A stretch of 64,000 nt of DNA from Pictodentalium vernedei (Eukaryota > Mollusca > Scaphopoda > Dentaliida > Dentaliidae), in assembly GCA_031216915.1 (NCBI GenBank), contig CM062292.1, positions 207,473,262 to 207,537,261 on the forward strand, read 5' to 3'. Positions 1-12,614 of this stretch are shown piece by piece. Below the pieces are notes generated by a model that was given only the letters and a program-made list of their open reading frames with translations, was not told where the DNA came from and made no database searches. The translations under genes were made by a program, and so were the position numbers. Numbering within the stretch: position 1 is the stretch's first letter; every line of letters begins with the position of its first letter.

Positions 1-3000
1 AAAGCGGAAGATGGAAGGCTCACTGAAAACATTAAGACCTCTATGGAAACTAACCGGACTGACAGACATAACGAATATTTTCTTTGGAGACCTCAAATGG
101 TTGCCATGGTTTTAGCAAGACTAGACCAGAAGGAGAGAGAAAAATAACAATATGCCACATCAAGGGATATAGTTCTTGATCATTGTTATCAATGGCTTAG
201 GATGTCTCCAGGCTTTCAGCTCAAAACCGAGACCTGTATTTTCTGCTCTCCCAGGAAGAATTTCAGCATGCTGAAAAGAATCATCCAGTGATGCAGCTGG
301 CTATAATTACCCGACCGGATGTTGACGTCAAATCTGCAAACATGCTGTTATTTGTCTGGGCAGATTTTGTTTCACAAGGGTGTCCTTCATACTCTCTGTT
401 GGTGGATTTTGTTTAATGGGGGTGTGAGAGTTGTACGTCTCATCCACACACCTTATGTGAATGCTGTGAGACAACAAAAGAGTATACAAAATGGAAGTCG
501 AAGATATGATATGTGGAATGTTTGAAATATGAATGAAAGCCACATATGCCAAGGGCCTCTTTTATCATTGTCAGGTTTGCTTCTGTTAGAAAACTTAATA
601 TGGTTGCCATGAGAGCTGTCAGAATGGACAAAATCTGAGAAGAACAATAACCTGTGTGATCTAGGAATATATTTCCTTATTGCTAGGATGGATTAAACTA
701 CCAATGCTGAACTATAAATCAATGGATTAAATTACTATTCTCACTCTCTATGCGGATTTGATGGATGGTATAAGATTATGAACAAGAGTTATCTGGTAAA
801 TGGATGCCGCTTTGTTGTATTTGTAGAAAGGTTCAGTAATTATTTAATCCTTCAGCCTACAGGATAAAATTATTACTGATCCTCATCCCAGTTTGGTATT
901 TATTTTCTTTGCTCATCAACTGCCAGTGTTTTCCTTTTTATTGAAATATTTATGCTTAACAGTTTGAAGGGGTTATGGGAGCCCCAGACTGAGCAACAGG
1001 AAATGGACACCTGTATGCATTGGGCTTACAGGGTGGAATTATGCTCACGAAAGAACCTGTCAAGGCGGAAATAGGCCATAGTGCATTTTACAGATGCTGG
1101 ATTTGAGTCAACATGAATTTATGTTGAGTTGCTAATAATGAGGCCACAAACATTCTCCATATAAAATTATGGAAGCCTATATTGTATTCAAAGCATCAGA
1201 TGAAAGGATTACTGGAAATATCAAGTCCTCAGTGGAAACTACAACTCGACTGACAGACATTACACATTTTTAACATGGAGAACTGAAATGGCTGCCATGC
1301 GTTTAGCAAGAAGGGACCAGGTGGAGAGAGAAAAATAACAACATGTCTCATCAGGGAATATATTTCCTGATTATTGTTATCAACGGTCTAGGACGTCACG
1401 AGACATTTAGCTGGTAGGAAAATTATGGAAGCCTATATTGTATTCCAAGCGGAAGATGAAAGGCTTACTGAAAATATCAAGACCTCTGTGGAAACTGTAA
1501 CCGGACTGACAGACATTACGAATATTTTCCTTGGAGACCTCAAGTGGTTGCCATGGTTTTAGCAAGACTGGACCAGAAGGAGAGAGAAAAATAACAATAT
1601 GACTCATCAAGGGATATAGTTCTTGATCATTGTTATCAATGGCTTAGGACGTCTCCAGGCTTTCAGCTCAAAACCAAGACCTGTATTTTCTGCTCTCCCA
1701 GGAAGAATTTCAGCATGCTGAAAAGAATCATCCAATGATGCAGCTGGTCATAATTACCCGACCGGATGTTGACGTCAAATCTGCAAACATGCTGTTATTT
1801 GTCTGGGCAGATTTTGTTTCACAAAGGTGTTCTTCATACTCTCTTTTGTTGGATTTTGTTTCATGGGGGTGTGAGAGTTGTACGTCTCATCCACACACCT
1901 TCAGTGTGAATGCTGTGAGACAACAAAAGAGTATACAAAATGGAAGTCGAAGATATGGTATGTGGAAAGTTTGAAATATGAATGAAAACCACATATGCCA
2001 AGGGCCTCTCTTATCATTGGCAAGGTGGCTTCTGTTAGGAAACTTAATATGGTTGCCATGAGAGCAGTCTCAATGGACAAGATCTGAGAAGAACAATAAC
2101 CTGCCTGATCTAGGAATATATTTCCTTTTTGCTAGGATGGATTAAACTGCCAATGCTGAACTATAAATCAATGGATTAAATTACTATTCTCACTCCCAAT
2201 GCTGATTTGATGGATGGTATAAGATTATGTACAGGTGTTATCGGGTAAATGGATGCCGCTTTGTTGTATTTGTAGAAAGGTTCAGTAATTATTTAATCCT
2301 TTAGTCCTACAGGATAAAATTATTACCGATCCTCATCGCAGTTTGGTATTTATTTTCTTTGCTCGTCAACTGCCAGTGTTTTCCTTTTATTGAAATATTT
2401 ATGCTTAACAGTTTGAAGGGGTTATGGGAGCAGCAGGAAATGGACACCTGTATCCCTTGGGCTTACAGGGTGGAATTATGCTCATGAAAGAATCTGTCAA
2501 GGCTGAAATAGGCCATAATGCATTTTACAGATGCTGGATTTGAGTCAACATGAATTTATGTCGAGTTGCTAATAATGAGGCCACAAACATTCTCCATATA
2601 AAATTATCGAAGACTATATTGTATTTAAAGCATCAGATGAAAGTCTTACTGGAAATATCAAGACCTCAGTGGATACTACAACTCGACTGACAGACATTAC
2701 GCATTTTTAACATGGAGAACTGAAATGGCTGCCATGGGTTTAGCAAGAAGGGACCAGATGGAGAGAGAAAAATAACAACATGTCTCATCAGGGAATATAT
2801 TTCCTGATTATTGTTATCAATGGTCTAGAACGTCACGAGACATTTAGCTGGTAGGAAAATTATGGAAGCCTATATTGTATTCAAAGCGGAAGATGAAAGG
2901 CTTACCGAAAATATGAAGACCTCAGTGGAAACTATAACCGGACAGAAAGACATTACAAATATTTTCCTTGGAGACCTCAAATGGTTGCCATGGTTTTAGC

Positions 3001-6000
3001 AAGAGTGGACCATCAGGAGAGAGAAAAATATTATGCCTCATCAAGGGATATAGTTCTTGATCATTGTTATCAATGGCTTAGGACCTCTCCAGTCTTTCAG
3101 CTCAAAACCGAGACCTGTATTTTCTGCTCTCCCAGGAAGAATTTCAGCATCTGAAAAGAATCATCCAATGATTCAGCTGGCTATAATTACCCGACCGGAT
3201 GTTGACGTCAAATCTGCAAACATGCTGTTATTTATCTGGGCAGATTTTGTTTCAGAAGGGTGTTCTTCATACTCTCTGTTGTTGGATTTTGTTTCATGGG
3301 GGTGTGAGAGTTGTACGTCTCATCCACACACCTTCAATGTGAATGCTGTGAGACAACAAAAGAGGATACAAAATGGAAATCGAAGATATGATATGTGGAA
3401 AGTTTGAAATATGAATGAAAACCACATATGCCAAGGGCCTCTTTTATCATTGATAGGGTGGCTTCTGTTAGAAAACTTAATATGGTTGCCATGAGAGCAG
3501 TCTGAATGGACAAGATCTGAGAAGAACAATAACCTGCCTGATCTAGGAGTATATTTCCTTATTGCTAGGATGGATTAAACTGCCAATGCTGAACTATAAA
3601 TCAATGGATTAAATTACTATTCTCACTCTCAATGCTGATTTGATGGATGGTATAAGATTATGTACAAGTGTTATCAGGTAAATGGATGCTACTTTGTTGT
3701 ATTTGTAGAAAGGTTCAGTAATTATTTAATCCTTCAGCCCTACATGATAAAATTGTTACTGATCCTCATCCCAGTTTGGTATTTATTTTCTTTGCTCGTC
3801 AACTGCCAGTGTTTTCCTTTTATTGAAATATTTATGCTTAACAGTTTGAAGGGGTTATGGGAGGCGCAGGCTGAGCAGCAGGAAATGGACACCTGTATCC
3901 CTTGGGCTTACAGGGTGGAATTATGCTCATGCAAGAATCTGTCAAGGCTGAAATAGGCCATAATGCATTTTACAGATGCTGGATTTGAGTCATCATGAAT
4001 TTATGTTGAGTTTCTAATAATGAGGCCACAAACATTCTCCATATAAAATTATGGAAGCCTATATTGTATTCAAAGCATCAGATGAAAGGCTTAATGGAAA
4101 TATCAAGACCTCAGTGGAAACTACAACTCGACTGACAGACATTACGCATTTTGAACATGGAGAACTGGAATGGCTGCCATGGGTTTAGCAAGAAGGGACC
4201 AGATGGAGAAAGAAAAATAACAACATGTCTCATTAGGGAATATATTTTCTGATTATTGTTATCAATGGTCTAGGACGTCACGAGACATTCAGCTGGTAGG
4301 AAAATTATGGAAGCCTATACTGTATTCAAAGCGGAAGATGAAAGGCTTACCGAAAATATCAAGACCTCAGTGGAAATTATAACCGGACTTAACAGACATT
4401 ACGAATATTTTCCTTGGAGACCTCAAATGGTTGCCATGGTTTTAGCAAGACTGGACCAGCAGGAGAGAGAAAAATAACAATATGCCTCATCAAGGAATAT
4501 AGTTCTTGATCATTGTTATCAATGGCTTACGACGTCTCCAGGCTTTCCGCTCAAAACCGAGACCTGTATTTTCTGCTCTCCCAGGAAGAATTTCAGCATG
4601 CTGAAAAGAATCATCCAATGATGCAGCTGGCTATACTTACCGGACCGGATGTTGACGTCAAATTTGCAAACAGTCTGTTATTTGTCTGGGCAGATTTTGT
4701 TTCACAAGGGTGTTCTTCATACTCTCTGTTGGTGGATTTTGTTTCATGGGGGTGTGAGAGTTGTACGTCTCATCCACACACCTTCAATGTGAATGCTGTG
4801 AGACAACAAAAGAGTATACAAAATGGAAGTCGAAGATATGATATGTGGAAAGTTTGAAATATGAATGAAAACCAGATATGCCAAGGGCCTCTTTTATCAT
4901 TGTCAGGGTTGCTTGTGTTAGAAAAGTTAATATGGTTGCCATGAGAGCAGTCAGAATGGACAAGATCTGAGAAGAACAATAACCTGCCTGATCTAGGAAT
5001 ATATTTCCTTTTTGCTAGGATGGATTAAACTGCCAATGCTGAACTATAAATCAATGGATTAAATTACTATTCTCACTCCCAATGCTCATTTGATGGATGG
5101 TATAAGATTATGTACAAGTGTTATCGGGTAAATGGATGCCGCTTTGTTCTATTTGTAGAAAGGTTCAGTAATTATTTAATCCTTTAGTCCTACAGGATAA
5201 AATTATTACTGATCCTCATCGCAGTTTGGTATTTATTTTGTTTGCTCATCAACTGCCAGTGTTTTCCCTTTTATTGAAATATTTATGCTTTAAAGTTTGA
5301 AGGGGTTATGGGAGCCCCAGGCTGAGCAACAGGAAATGGACACCTGCATGCATTGGGCTTCCAGGGTGGAATTATGCTCATGAAAGAATCTGTCAAGGCT
5401 GAAATAGGCCATAAATCATTTTACAGATGCTGGATTTGATTCAACATGAATTTATGTTGAGTTGCTAATAATGAGGCCACAAACATTCTCCATATAAAAT
5501 TATGGAAGCCTATATTGTATTCAAAGCATCAGATGAAAGGATTACTGGAAATATCAAGACCTCAGTGGAAACTACAACTCGACTGACAGACATTACACAT
5601 TTTTTACATGGAGAAGTGAAATTGCTGCCATGCGTTTAGCAAGAAGGGACTAGGTGGAGAGAGAAAAATAACAACATGTCTCATCAGGGAATATATTTCC
5701 TGATTATTGTTATCAACGGTCTAGGACGTCACGAGACATTTAGCTGGTAGGAAAATTATGGAAGCCTATATTGTATTCAAAGCGGAAGATGAAAGGCTTA
5801 CTGAAAATATCAAGACCTCTGTGGAAACTGTAACCGGACTGATAGACATTACGAATATTTTCCTTGGAGACCTCAAGTGGTTGCCATGGTTTTAGCTAGA
5901 CTGGACCAGAAGGAGAGAGAAAAATAACAATATGACTGATCAAGGGATATAGTTCTTGATTATTGTTATCAATGGCTTAGAACGTCTCCAGGCTTTCAGC

Positions 6001-9000
6001 TCAAAACCAAGACCTGTATTTTCTGCTCTCCCAGGAAGAATTTCAGCATGCTGAAAAGAATCATCCAATGATGCAGCTGGCTATAATTACCCGACCGGAT
6101 GTTCACGTCAAATCTGCAAACATGCTGTCATTTGTCTGGGCAGATTTTGTTTCACAAAGGTGTTCTTCATACTCTCTTTTGTTGGATTTTGTTTCATGGG
6201 GGTGTGAGAGTTGTACGTCTCATCCACACACCTTCAATGTGAATGCTGTGAGACAACAAAAGAGTATACAAAATGGAAGTCGAAGATATGATATGTGGAA
6301 AGTTTGAAATATGAATGAAAATCACATATGCCAAGGGCCTCTTTTATCATTGGCAGGGTGGCTTCTGTTAGAAAACTTAATATGGTTGCCATGAGAGCAG
6401 TCTGAATGGACAAGATCTGAGAAGAACAATAACCTGCCTGATCTAGGAATATATTTCCTTTTTGCTAGGATGGATTAAACTGCCAATGCTGAACTATAAA
6501 TCAATGGATTAAATTACTATTCTCACTCTCAATGCTGATTTGATGGATGGTATAAGATTATGTACAAGTGTTATTGGGTAAATGGATGCCGCTTTGGTGT
6601 ATTTGTAGAAAGGTTCAGTAATTATTTAATCCTTCAGCCCTACATGATAAAATTATTACTGATCCTCATCCCAGTTTGTTATTTATTTTCTTTGCTCGTC
6701 AACTGCCAGTGTTTTCCTTTTATTGAAATATTTATGCTTAACAGTTTGAATGGGTTATGGGAGCCCCAGGCTGAGCAACAGGAAATGGACACCTGTATGC
6801 CTTGGGCTTACAGGGTGGAATTATGCTCATGAAAGAATCTGTCAAGGCTGAAATAGGCCATAATGCAGTTTACAGAAGCTGGATTTGAGTCAACATGAAT
6901 TTATGTTGAGTTGCTAATAATGAGGCCACAAACATTCTCCATATAAAATTATGGAAGCCTATATTGTATTCAAAGCATCAGATGAAAGGCTTACTGGAAA
7001 TATCAAGACCTCAGTGGAAACTACAACTCGACTGACAGACATTACGCATTTTTAACATGGAGAACTAAAATGGCTGCCATGGGTTTAGCAAGAAGGGACC
7101 AGATGGAGAGAGAAAAATAACATGTCTCATCAGGGAATATATTTCCTGATTATTGTTATCAATGTCTAGGACGTCACGAGACATTTAGCTGGTAGGAAAA
7201 ATATGGAAGCCTATATTGTATTCAAAGCGGAAGATGAAAGGCTTACTGAAAATATCAAGACCTCTGTGGAAACTATAATCGGACTGACAGACATTACGAA
7301 TATTTTCCTTGGAGACCTCAAATGGTTGCCATGGTTTTAGCAAGACTGGACCAGAAGGAGAGAGAAAAATAATAATATGCCTCATCAAGGGATATAGTTC
7401 TTGATCATTGTTATCAATGGCTTTGGACGTCTCCAGGCTTTCAGCTCAAAACCGAGACCTGTATTTTCTGCTCTCCCAGAAAGAATTTCAGCATGCTCAA
7501 AAGAATCATCCAATGATGCAGCTGGCTATAATTACCCGACCGGATGTTGACATCAAATCTGCAAACATGCTGTTATTTGTCTGGGCAGATTTTGTTTCAC
7601 AAGGGTGTTCTTCATACTCTCTGTTGGTGGATTTTGTTTCATTGGGGTGTGAGAGTTGCACGTCTCATCTACTAACCTTCAATGTGAATGCTGTGAGACA
7701 ACAAAAGAGTATACAAAATGGAAATCGAAGATATGATATGTGGAAAGTTTAAAAAATGAATGAAAACCACATATGCCAAGGGCCACTTTTATCATTAGCA
7801 GGGTGGGTTCTGTTAGAAAACTTAATATGGTTGCCATGAGAGAAGTCAGAATGGACAACATCTGAGAAGAACAATAACCTGCCTGATCTAGGAATATATT
7901 TCCTTATTGCTAGGATGGATTAAACTGCCAATGGTGAACTATAAATCAATGGATTAAATTACTATTCTCACTCACAATGCTGATTTGATGGATGGTATAA
8001 GATTATGTACAAGTGTTATTGGGTAAATGGATGCTGCTTTGGTGTATTTGTAGAAAGGTTAAGTAATTATTTAATCCTTCAGCCCTACATGATAAAATTA
8101 TTACTGATCCTCATCCCAGTTTGGTATTTATTTTCTTTGCTCGTCAACTGCCAGTGTTTTTCTTTGATTGTAATATTTATGCTTAACAGTTTGAATGGGT
8201 TATGGGAGCCCCAGGCTGGGCAACAGGAAATGGACACCTGTATGCCTTGGGCTTACAGGGTGGAATTATGCTCATGAAAGAATCTGTCAAGGCTGAAATA
8301 GGCCATAATGCAGTTTACAGAAGCTGGATTTGAGTCAACATGAATTTATGTTGAGTTGCTAATAATGAGGGCACAAACATTCTCCATATAAAATTATGGA
8401 AGCCTATATTGTATTCAAAGCATCAGATGAAAGGCTTACTGGAAATATCAAGACCTCAGTGGAAACTACAACTCGACTGACAGACATTACACATTTTTAA
8501 CATGGAGAACTGAAATGGCTGCCATGCGTTTAGCAAGAAGGGACCAGGTGGAGAGAGAAAAATAACAACGTGTCTCATCAGGGAATATATTTCTTGATTA
8601 TTGTTATCAATGGTCTAGGACATCACGAGACATTTAGCTAGTTGGAAAATTAAGGAAGCCTATATTGTATTCAAAGCGGAAGATGGAAGGCTTACCGAAA
8701 ACATCAAGACCTCTGTGGAAACTAACTGGACTGACAGACATTACGAATATTTTCCTTGGAGACCACAAATGGTTGCCATGGTTTTAGCAAGACTAGACCA
8801 GAAGGAGAGAGAAAAATAACAATATGCCTCATCTAGGGATATAGTTCTTGATGATTGTTATCAATGGCTTAGGACATCTCCAGGCTTTCAGCTCAAAACC
8901 GAGACCTGCATTTTCTGCTCTCCCAGAAAGAATTTCAGCATGCTGAAAAGAATCATCCAATGATGCATCTGGCTATAATTACCCGATCGGATGTTGACGT

Positions 9001-9570
9001 CAAATCTGCAAACATGCTGTTATTTGTCTGGGCAGATTTTGTTTCACAAAGGTGTTCTTCATACTCTCTGTTGGTGGATTTTGTTTCATGGGGGTGTGAG
9101 AGTTGTATGTCTCATCCACACACCTTCAATGTGAATGCTGTGAGACAACAAAAGAGTATACAAAATGGAAGTCGAAGATATGATATGTGGAAAGTTTGAA
9201 ATATGAATGAAAACCACATATGCCAAGGGCCTTTTTTATCATTGGCAGGGTTGCTTCTGTTAATATGGTTGTCATGAGCGGAGTCAGAATGGACAACATC
9301 TGACAAGAACAATAACGTGCCTGATCTAGGAATATATTTCCTTATTACTAGGATGGATTAAACTGCCAATGCTGAACTATAAATCAATGGATTAAATTAC
9401 TATTCTCACTCTCAATGCTGATTTGATGGATGGAATAAGATTATGTACAAGTGTTATCGGGTAAATGGATGCCGCTTTGTTGTATTTGTAGAAAGGTTCA
9501 GTAAATTATTTAATCCTTCAGCCCTACATGATAAAATTATTACTGATCCTCATCCCTGTTTGATATATGC
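1..9570. repeat. ~1,445-bp tandem satellite array with internal two-module structure
   Basis: About seven head-to-tail units are visible. Taking the segment beginning AAAATTATGGAAGCC as the unit start, boundaries fall at 1419, 2856, 4301, 5752, 7197 and 8646, so units are 1,437-1,451 bp. The window opens inside an earlier unit. Each unit contains two related modules about 256 bp apart (for example from 1163 and from 1419). They share the order 'tatggaagcc...gacagacatta...agagagaaaaataac...attgttatcaa'. The rest of the unit is unrelated to the module. Copies are very similar, with mostly point differences and small indels. The last unit is cut near 9560, where roughly 225 bp found in the other units are missing. 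Open frames of 79-116 and 90-98 codons recur at the same place in several copies, but they follow from copy similarity and I do not call them genes. Confidence 0.93.
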
Positions 9571-10518
9571 CGAGTTGCTAATAATGAGGCCAGAAATATT
9601 CTTCATATAAAGTTATGGAAGCCTATATTGTGTTCAAAGCAGAAGCTGAAAGGCTTACTGAAAATAGCAAGACCTCAGTGAAAACTGTAATCCGACTGAA
9701 GACATGCATTTTTATCTTCGAGAACTGAAATGGTTGCCAGGGTTTAGCAAGAAGGGACCAGATGGAGAGAGAAAAATAATATGTCTCATCGAGGAATATA
9801 TTTCCTCATTATTGTTATAAATGGCTTAAGATGTCAGCAGGCATTCAGCTGGTGAGAAAATTATGGAAGCCTCACTTGTATTCAATGCAGAAGATGAACG
9901 GCTTACTAGAAATATCAAGACCTCAGTGGAAACTCTAACCACACTGTCAGACATTATGCATTATTTCTTTGAAGAACTGAAATGGTTACCATGGGTTTAG
10001 CAAGACATGACAGAAGTTGACAGAAAAATAACAATATGCCTCATCAAGGAATAAATTCCTCATTATTGTTATCAATGGCTTAGGACGTCACCAGGACCTC
10101 AGTGGAAACAATGACCATACTGAGACATTACACATTTTTTCCTTGGAGAACTCAAATGATTGCCTTGGGTGTAGCAAGAAGGGACCAGCAGGACAGAAAA
10201 ATAACAAGATGCCTCATCAAGGAATATATTTCCTTATTGTTATAAAGGGCTTAGGTCGTCGCCAGGCATTCAGCTGGTGAGAAAATTATGGATGCCTATA
10301 TTGTGTTTAAAGCAGAAGATGAAAGGCTTGCTGGAAATATCAAGACCTCAGTTGAAACTGTAACCAGACTAACAGACATTACGCATTTTTTCCTTGGGAA
10401 CCGAAATGGTGCCATGGGTTTAGCAAGAAGGGACCAGAAGGAGAGAGAAAAATAATATGCCTCATCAAGTAATATATTTTCTGATTATTGTTATTAACGG
10501 TTTGGGACGTCACCAGGC
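9571..10518. repeat. Diverged ~250-bp modules at the edge of the satellite
   Basis: Only the ~250-bp module of the large unit is repeated here, without the rest of the unit. Module starts are seen near 9609, 9857 and 10282. A shortened copy begins near 10093 and lacks about the first 65 bp. These copies differ from one another more than the copies inside the large units do. That is expected if the ~1,445-bp unit is a higher-order repeat built from an older monomer, with this edge preserving the older arrangement. Confidence 0.85.
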
Positions 10519-11187
10519 ATTCAGCTCAAAACCGAGACCTGTATTTACTGGGCTTTCAGGAAGAATTTCAGCACACTGAAAAGAATCATCCATTGATGCA
10601 GGTGGCTATAATTACCTGACTGAATGTTGGACATCAATTCTGCGGACGTATTGTGTGTTATTATGTGTGTGGACAAGTTTGTTTCTCAGTGGTGTTCGTT
10701 ATGCTCTCTGTGGATGGATTTTGTTTCATGAAGGTGTGAAAGGTGGACTCTCAATCACATTCAAATGTGAATATTGTCAGACAACAGCAGAGTATACTAA
10801 AAAGTAGATATGGTATGTGGAGTTTGAAAAATGTGTGAACCTGACGTACATCAGTGGCATCACCAGATATGCATCTGCTGTAGAACTAAAATCATTGACA
10901 TTCGTAGAGTGAGAAACACAACATCTGAAAAGAATAATAACCTGCCGCTCTGAATATATTTTGTCAGCTTCTCAATGAATGGATTAAATTGTCACTGGTG
11001 GCCTGTAATCACCCCTCCCCCTTCCGGTGTGGGTCATTGATTTTTTGAGAGCTTGCTCTCAGTTATGCACCACGAGGTTGGATTTAATTTCATTGAAGTA
11101 TATGTTGGACTTTCTCATGTGAGCACATTCTTTGTGAACATTGTCAGGCCACTGTAGAATATACGAGTATAAAATCGGTGCTCATTT
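10519..11187. repeat. Decayed fragments of the satellite unit
   Basis: From about 10519 ('ttcagctcaaaaccgagacc') the non-module part of the large unit resumes in a strongly diverged form up to about 10980. A second, still more diverged copy of the same stretch appears at about 11060-11180; compare 'gttggatttaatttcattg' with 'gatggattttgtttcatg' at 10713. DIRS-A begins immediately after this, so the retrotransposon appears to have inserted into old satellite edge sequence. Confidence 0.65.
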
Positions 11188-11345
11188 TTTCCCACATAAA
11201 ACTCCAAGTCTCCTGGATTACAATTTCATTCTGTCATTACATATTGCACGCTGAGTCTCTTTTAACGTCAGGTAAAAAACAATACCTGAGATCTCACAGA
11301 TGAGTGCCTCTGCACTATAAAAGGTTGAGGCCTGCAGACCACACC
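11188..11345 (+). repeat. DIRS-A left terminal inverted repeat
   Basis: The inner part (about 11215-11345) is the reverse complement of 17141-17272 with few mismatches. It includes the shared stretch 'ttttaacgtcaggtaaaaa' and 'gcactataaaaggttgagg'. The outermost ~35 bases (11188-11222, 'cccacataaaactccaag' and onward) are not in the right repeat. They are complementary to the first half of the ICR at 16921-16961, which is the DIRS arrangement. Confidence 0.92.
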
Positions 11346-11398
11346 TTTTGTCATGAGACTGCATGCTGAACAGTTCACATACTTTATTTTCAATCATT

Positions 11399-11763
11399 AT
11401 GCCAAAAAGGAAGACATCCCCCTTACATAAAAGTACAAAAAATTCTAACGATCCGTTAAATTTACAATGAGACATTGATTCTCATGGCCATGGAAATTTT
11501 AATAGTGATGCGGATGATTAGGACGAAGTAATCAGCATTTTTGTATCGGACACAGAAGAGAGCAGCATACAAGGATATTTAAATGGGGAATTTGTCTCAA
11601 AATCGGATGCTCGATTCAAAGAAATTGGCATTACGAAACGAAATTCACTGGCGACTAAGTCGCATTCTGAATCGCATAATATGGGGAAATCGTCAATTGG
11701 TACATTACGGAAATGTAAACATTTAGAAAGCAATAAGGGAGATAACTCCTGTTTGGTTAGCAA
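11399..11763 (+). pseudogene. gag: DIRS-A gag, N-terminal part (broken)
   Basis: The likely Gag start is the ATG at 11399, which opens a lysine/arginine-rich N-terminus (MPKRKTS...). The frame then has a TGA at 11468 and a TAG at 11519 but otherwise runs openly to 11763, where a hAT-type MITE has inserted. The residues are hydrophilic and rich in Ser, Asn and Lys, without a zinc-binding Cys/His cluster, unlike the Gag of the other two DIRS copies in this window. Assignment as gag rests on position (first gene after the left repeat) and on in-frame continuation beyond the MITE into the region at 12615-13953. The precise role of DIRS Gag is inferred to be nucleoprotein assembly. Two stops make it a pseudogene. 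Confidence 0.7.
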
Positions 11764-12606
11764 TAGGGCTGTCGCGACTATCATTTTTTGTAATCGACTA
11801 ATCGTGACCAGTAATCGACGGTTAGTTGATTAATAGTCGCTTCCCATGATTTTTTAGCAAATCATTCTTCTGTTCGTAAAACTCTGAAAATGACAATGGC
11901 ACCAGTGTGTTCAGACGAAATGGGGTTGTGGGAACAACAAATCGGTCCCGACTGAAGCTACATGTAGTCCAATCTTGGACCCACAGTCCGTAATATAATT
12001 TTGGGGGTTGGTACGTCCTGTAGGACGTACCAACCCCAAAAATAATATTACTGACTGCGGGTCCAAGTTTGAACTAGATTGAAGCCGATGAATTAAAAGG
12101 AATTTACCAAAGAACGTTCCTGCATATGTTTCCTTTCTGCAATAAGTTTCTCGAAATTTTGAACATTGAGATCTATGCATTCCCTCGTCAGTTGTTTAAA
12201 TTGGATCGTAGTCTGAAGTTCCGAACTTTGAGAAGTGATCTGACGTTCTGACTTTCGTCATAATTTTGTCACTTCCGCGCTTTGGGTTTTCCAATGGGTG
12301 CATTCGTGTGTACAAGACTGGAGAAATTCAGAAGAATCTATTCTTCTCGAGTAACTGTGAGTGTTCTTTCTTACACAGTCAGTGACAGTCGTACAGTCTT
12401 CCGGATATGAATGTTAACTATGGTTAGATATTTAAAGTTATTCACCTTCATTGATCATTCACCTCACAAAACAATGCAATTTAGCCCCGACGTGTAGCAG
12501 ACGTGTACCACCTTGAAAATGAACGACGTTCGACTAAAAATAAAAAACGTCGACTACTTCAATAGTCGACGGTTAGTCGACTAATTGAATAATCGCGACA
12601 GCCCTA
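11764..12606. mobile_element. hAT-type MITE (non-autonomous DNA transposon) inside DIRS-A gag
   Basis: The 843-bp insert begins TAGGGCTGTCGCGAC and ends with its reverse complement, GTCGCGACAGCCCTA. It is bracketed by a perfect 8-bp duplication GTTAGCAA at 11756-11763 and 12607-12614. An 8-bp target duplication and a TAGGG-type inverted terminus are characteristic of the hAT superfamily. Subterminal sequences repeat the motif GTCGACTA/TAATCGAC in both orientations, as expected for transposase-binding clusters. No transposase frame is present, so it would have moved using enzyme made elsewhere. Insert plus one duplication is 851 bp (2 modulo 3), which exactly accounts for the change of gag frame across it. 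Confidence 0.93.
11975..12066. repeat. 92-bp near-perfect palindrome inside the hAT-type MITE
   Basis: The sequence from TTGGACCCACAGTC to its complement GACTGCGGGTCCAA folds on a centre near 12020 (GTACGTCCTGTAGGACGTAC), with only a few mismatches over both arms. It sits well inside the MITE, so it is either a separate foldback element nested within it or an internal hairpin of this MITE family. Confidence 0.85.
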
Positions 12607-12614
12607 GTTAGCAA

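Noticed and set aside
1735..9199. Recurrent open frames of 60-116 codons in the satellite units as genes
   Set aside because: They follow from the similarity of tandem copies. Several copies have indels that break them, no domain or signal is visible, and frames on the opposite strand are equally open.
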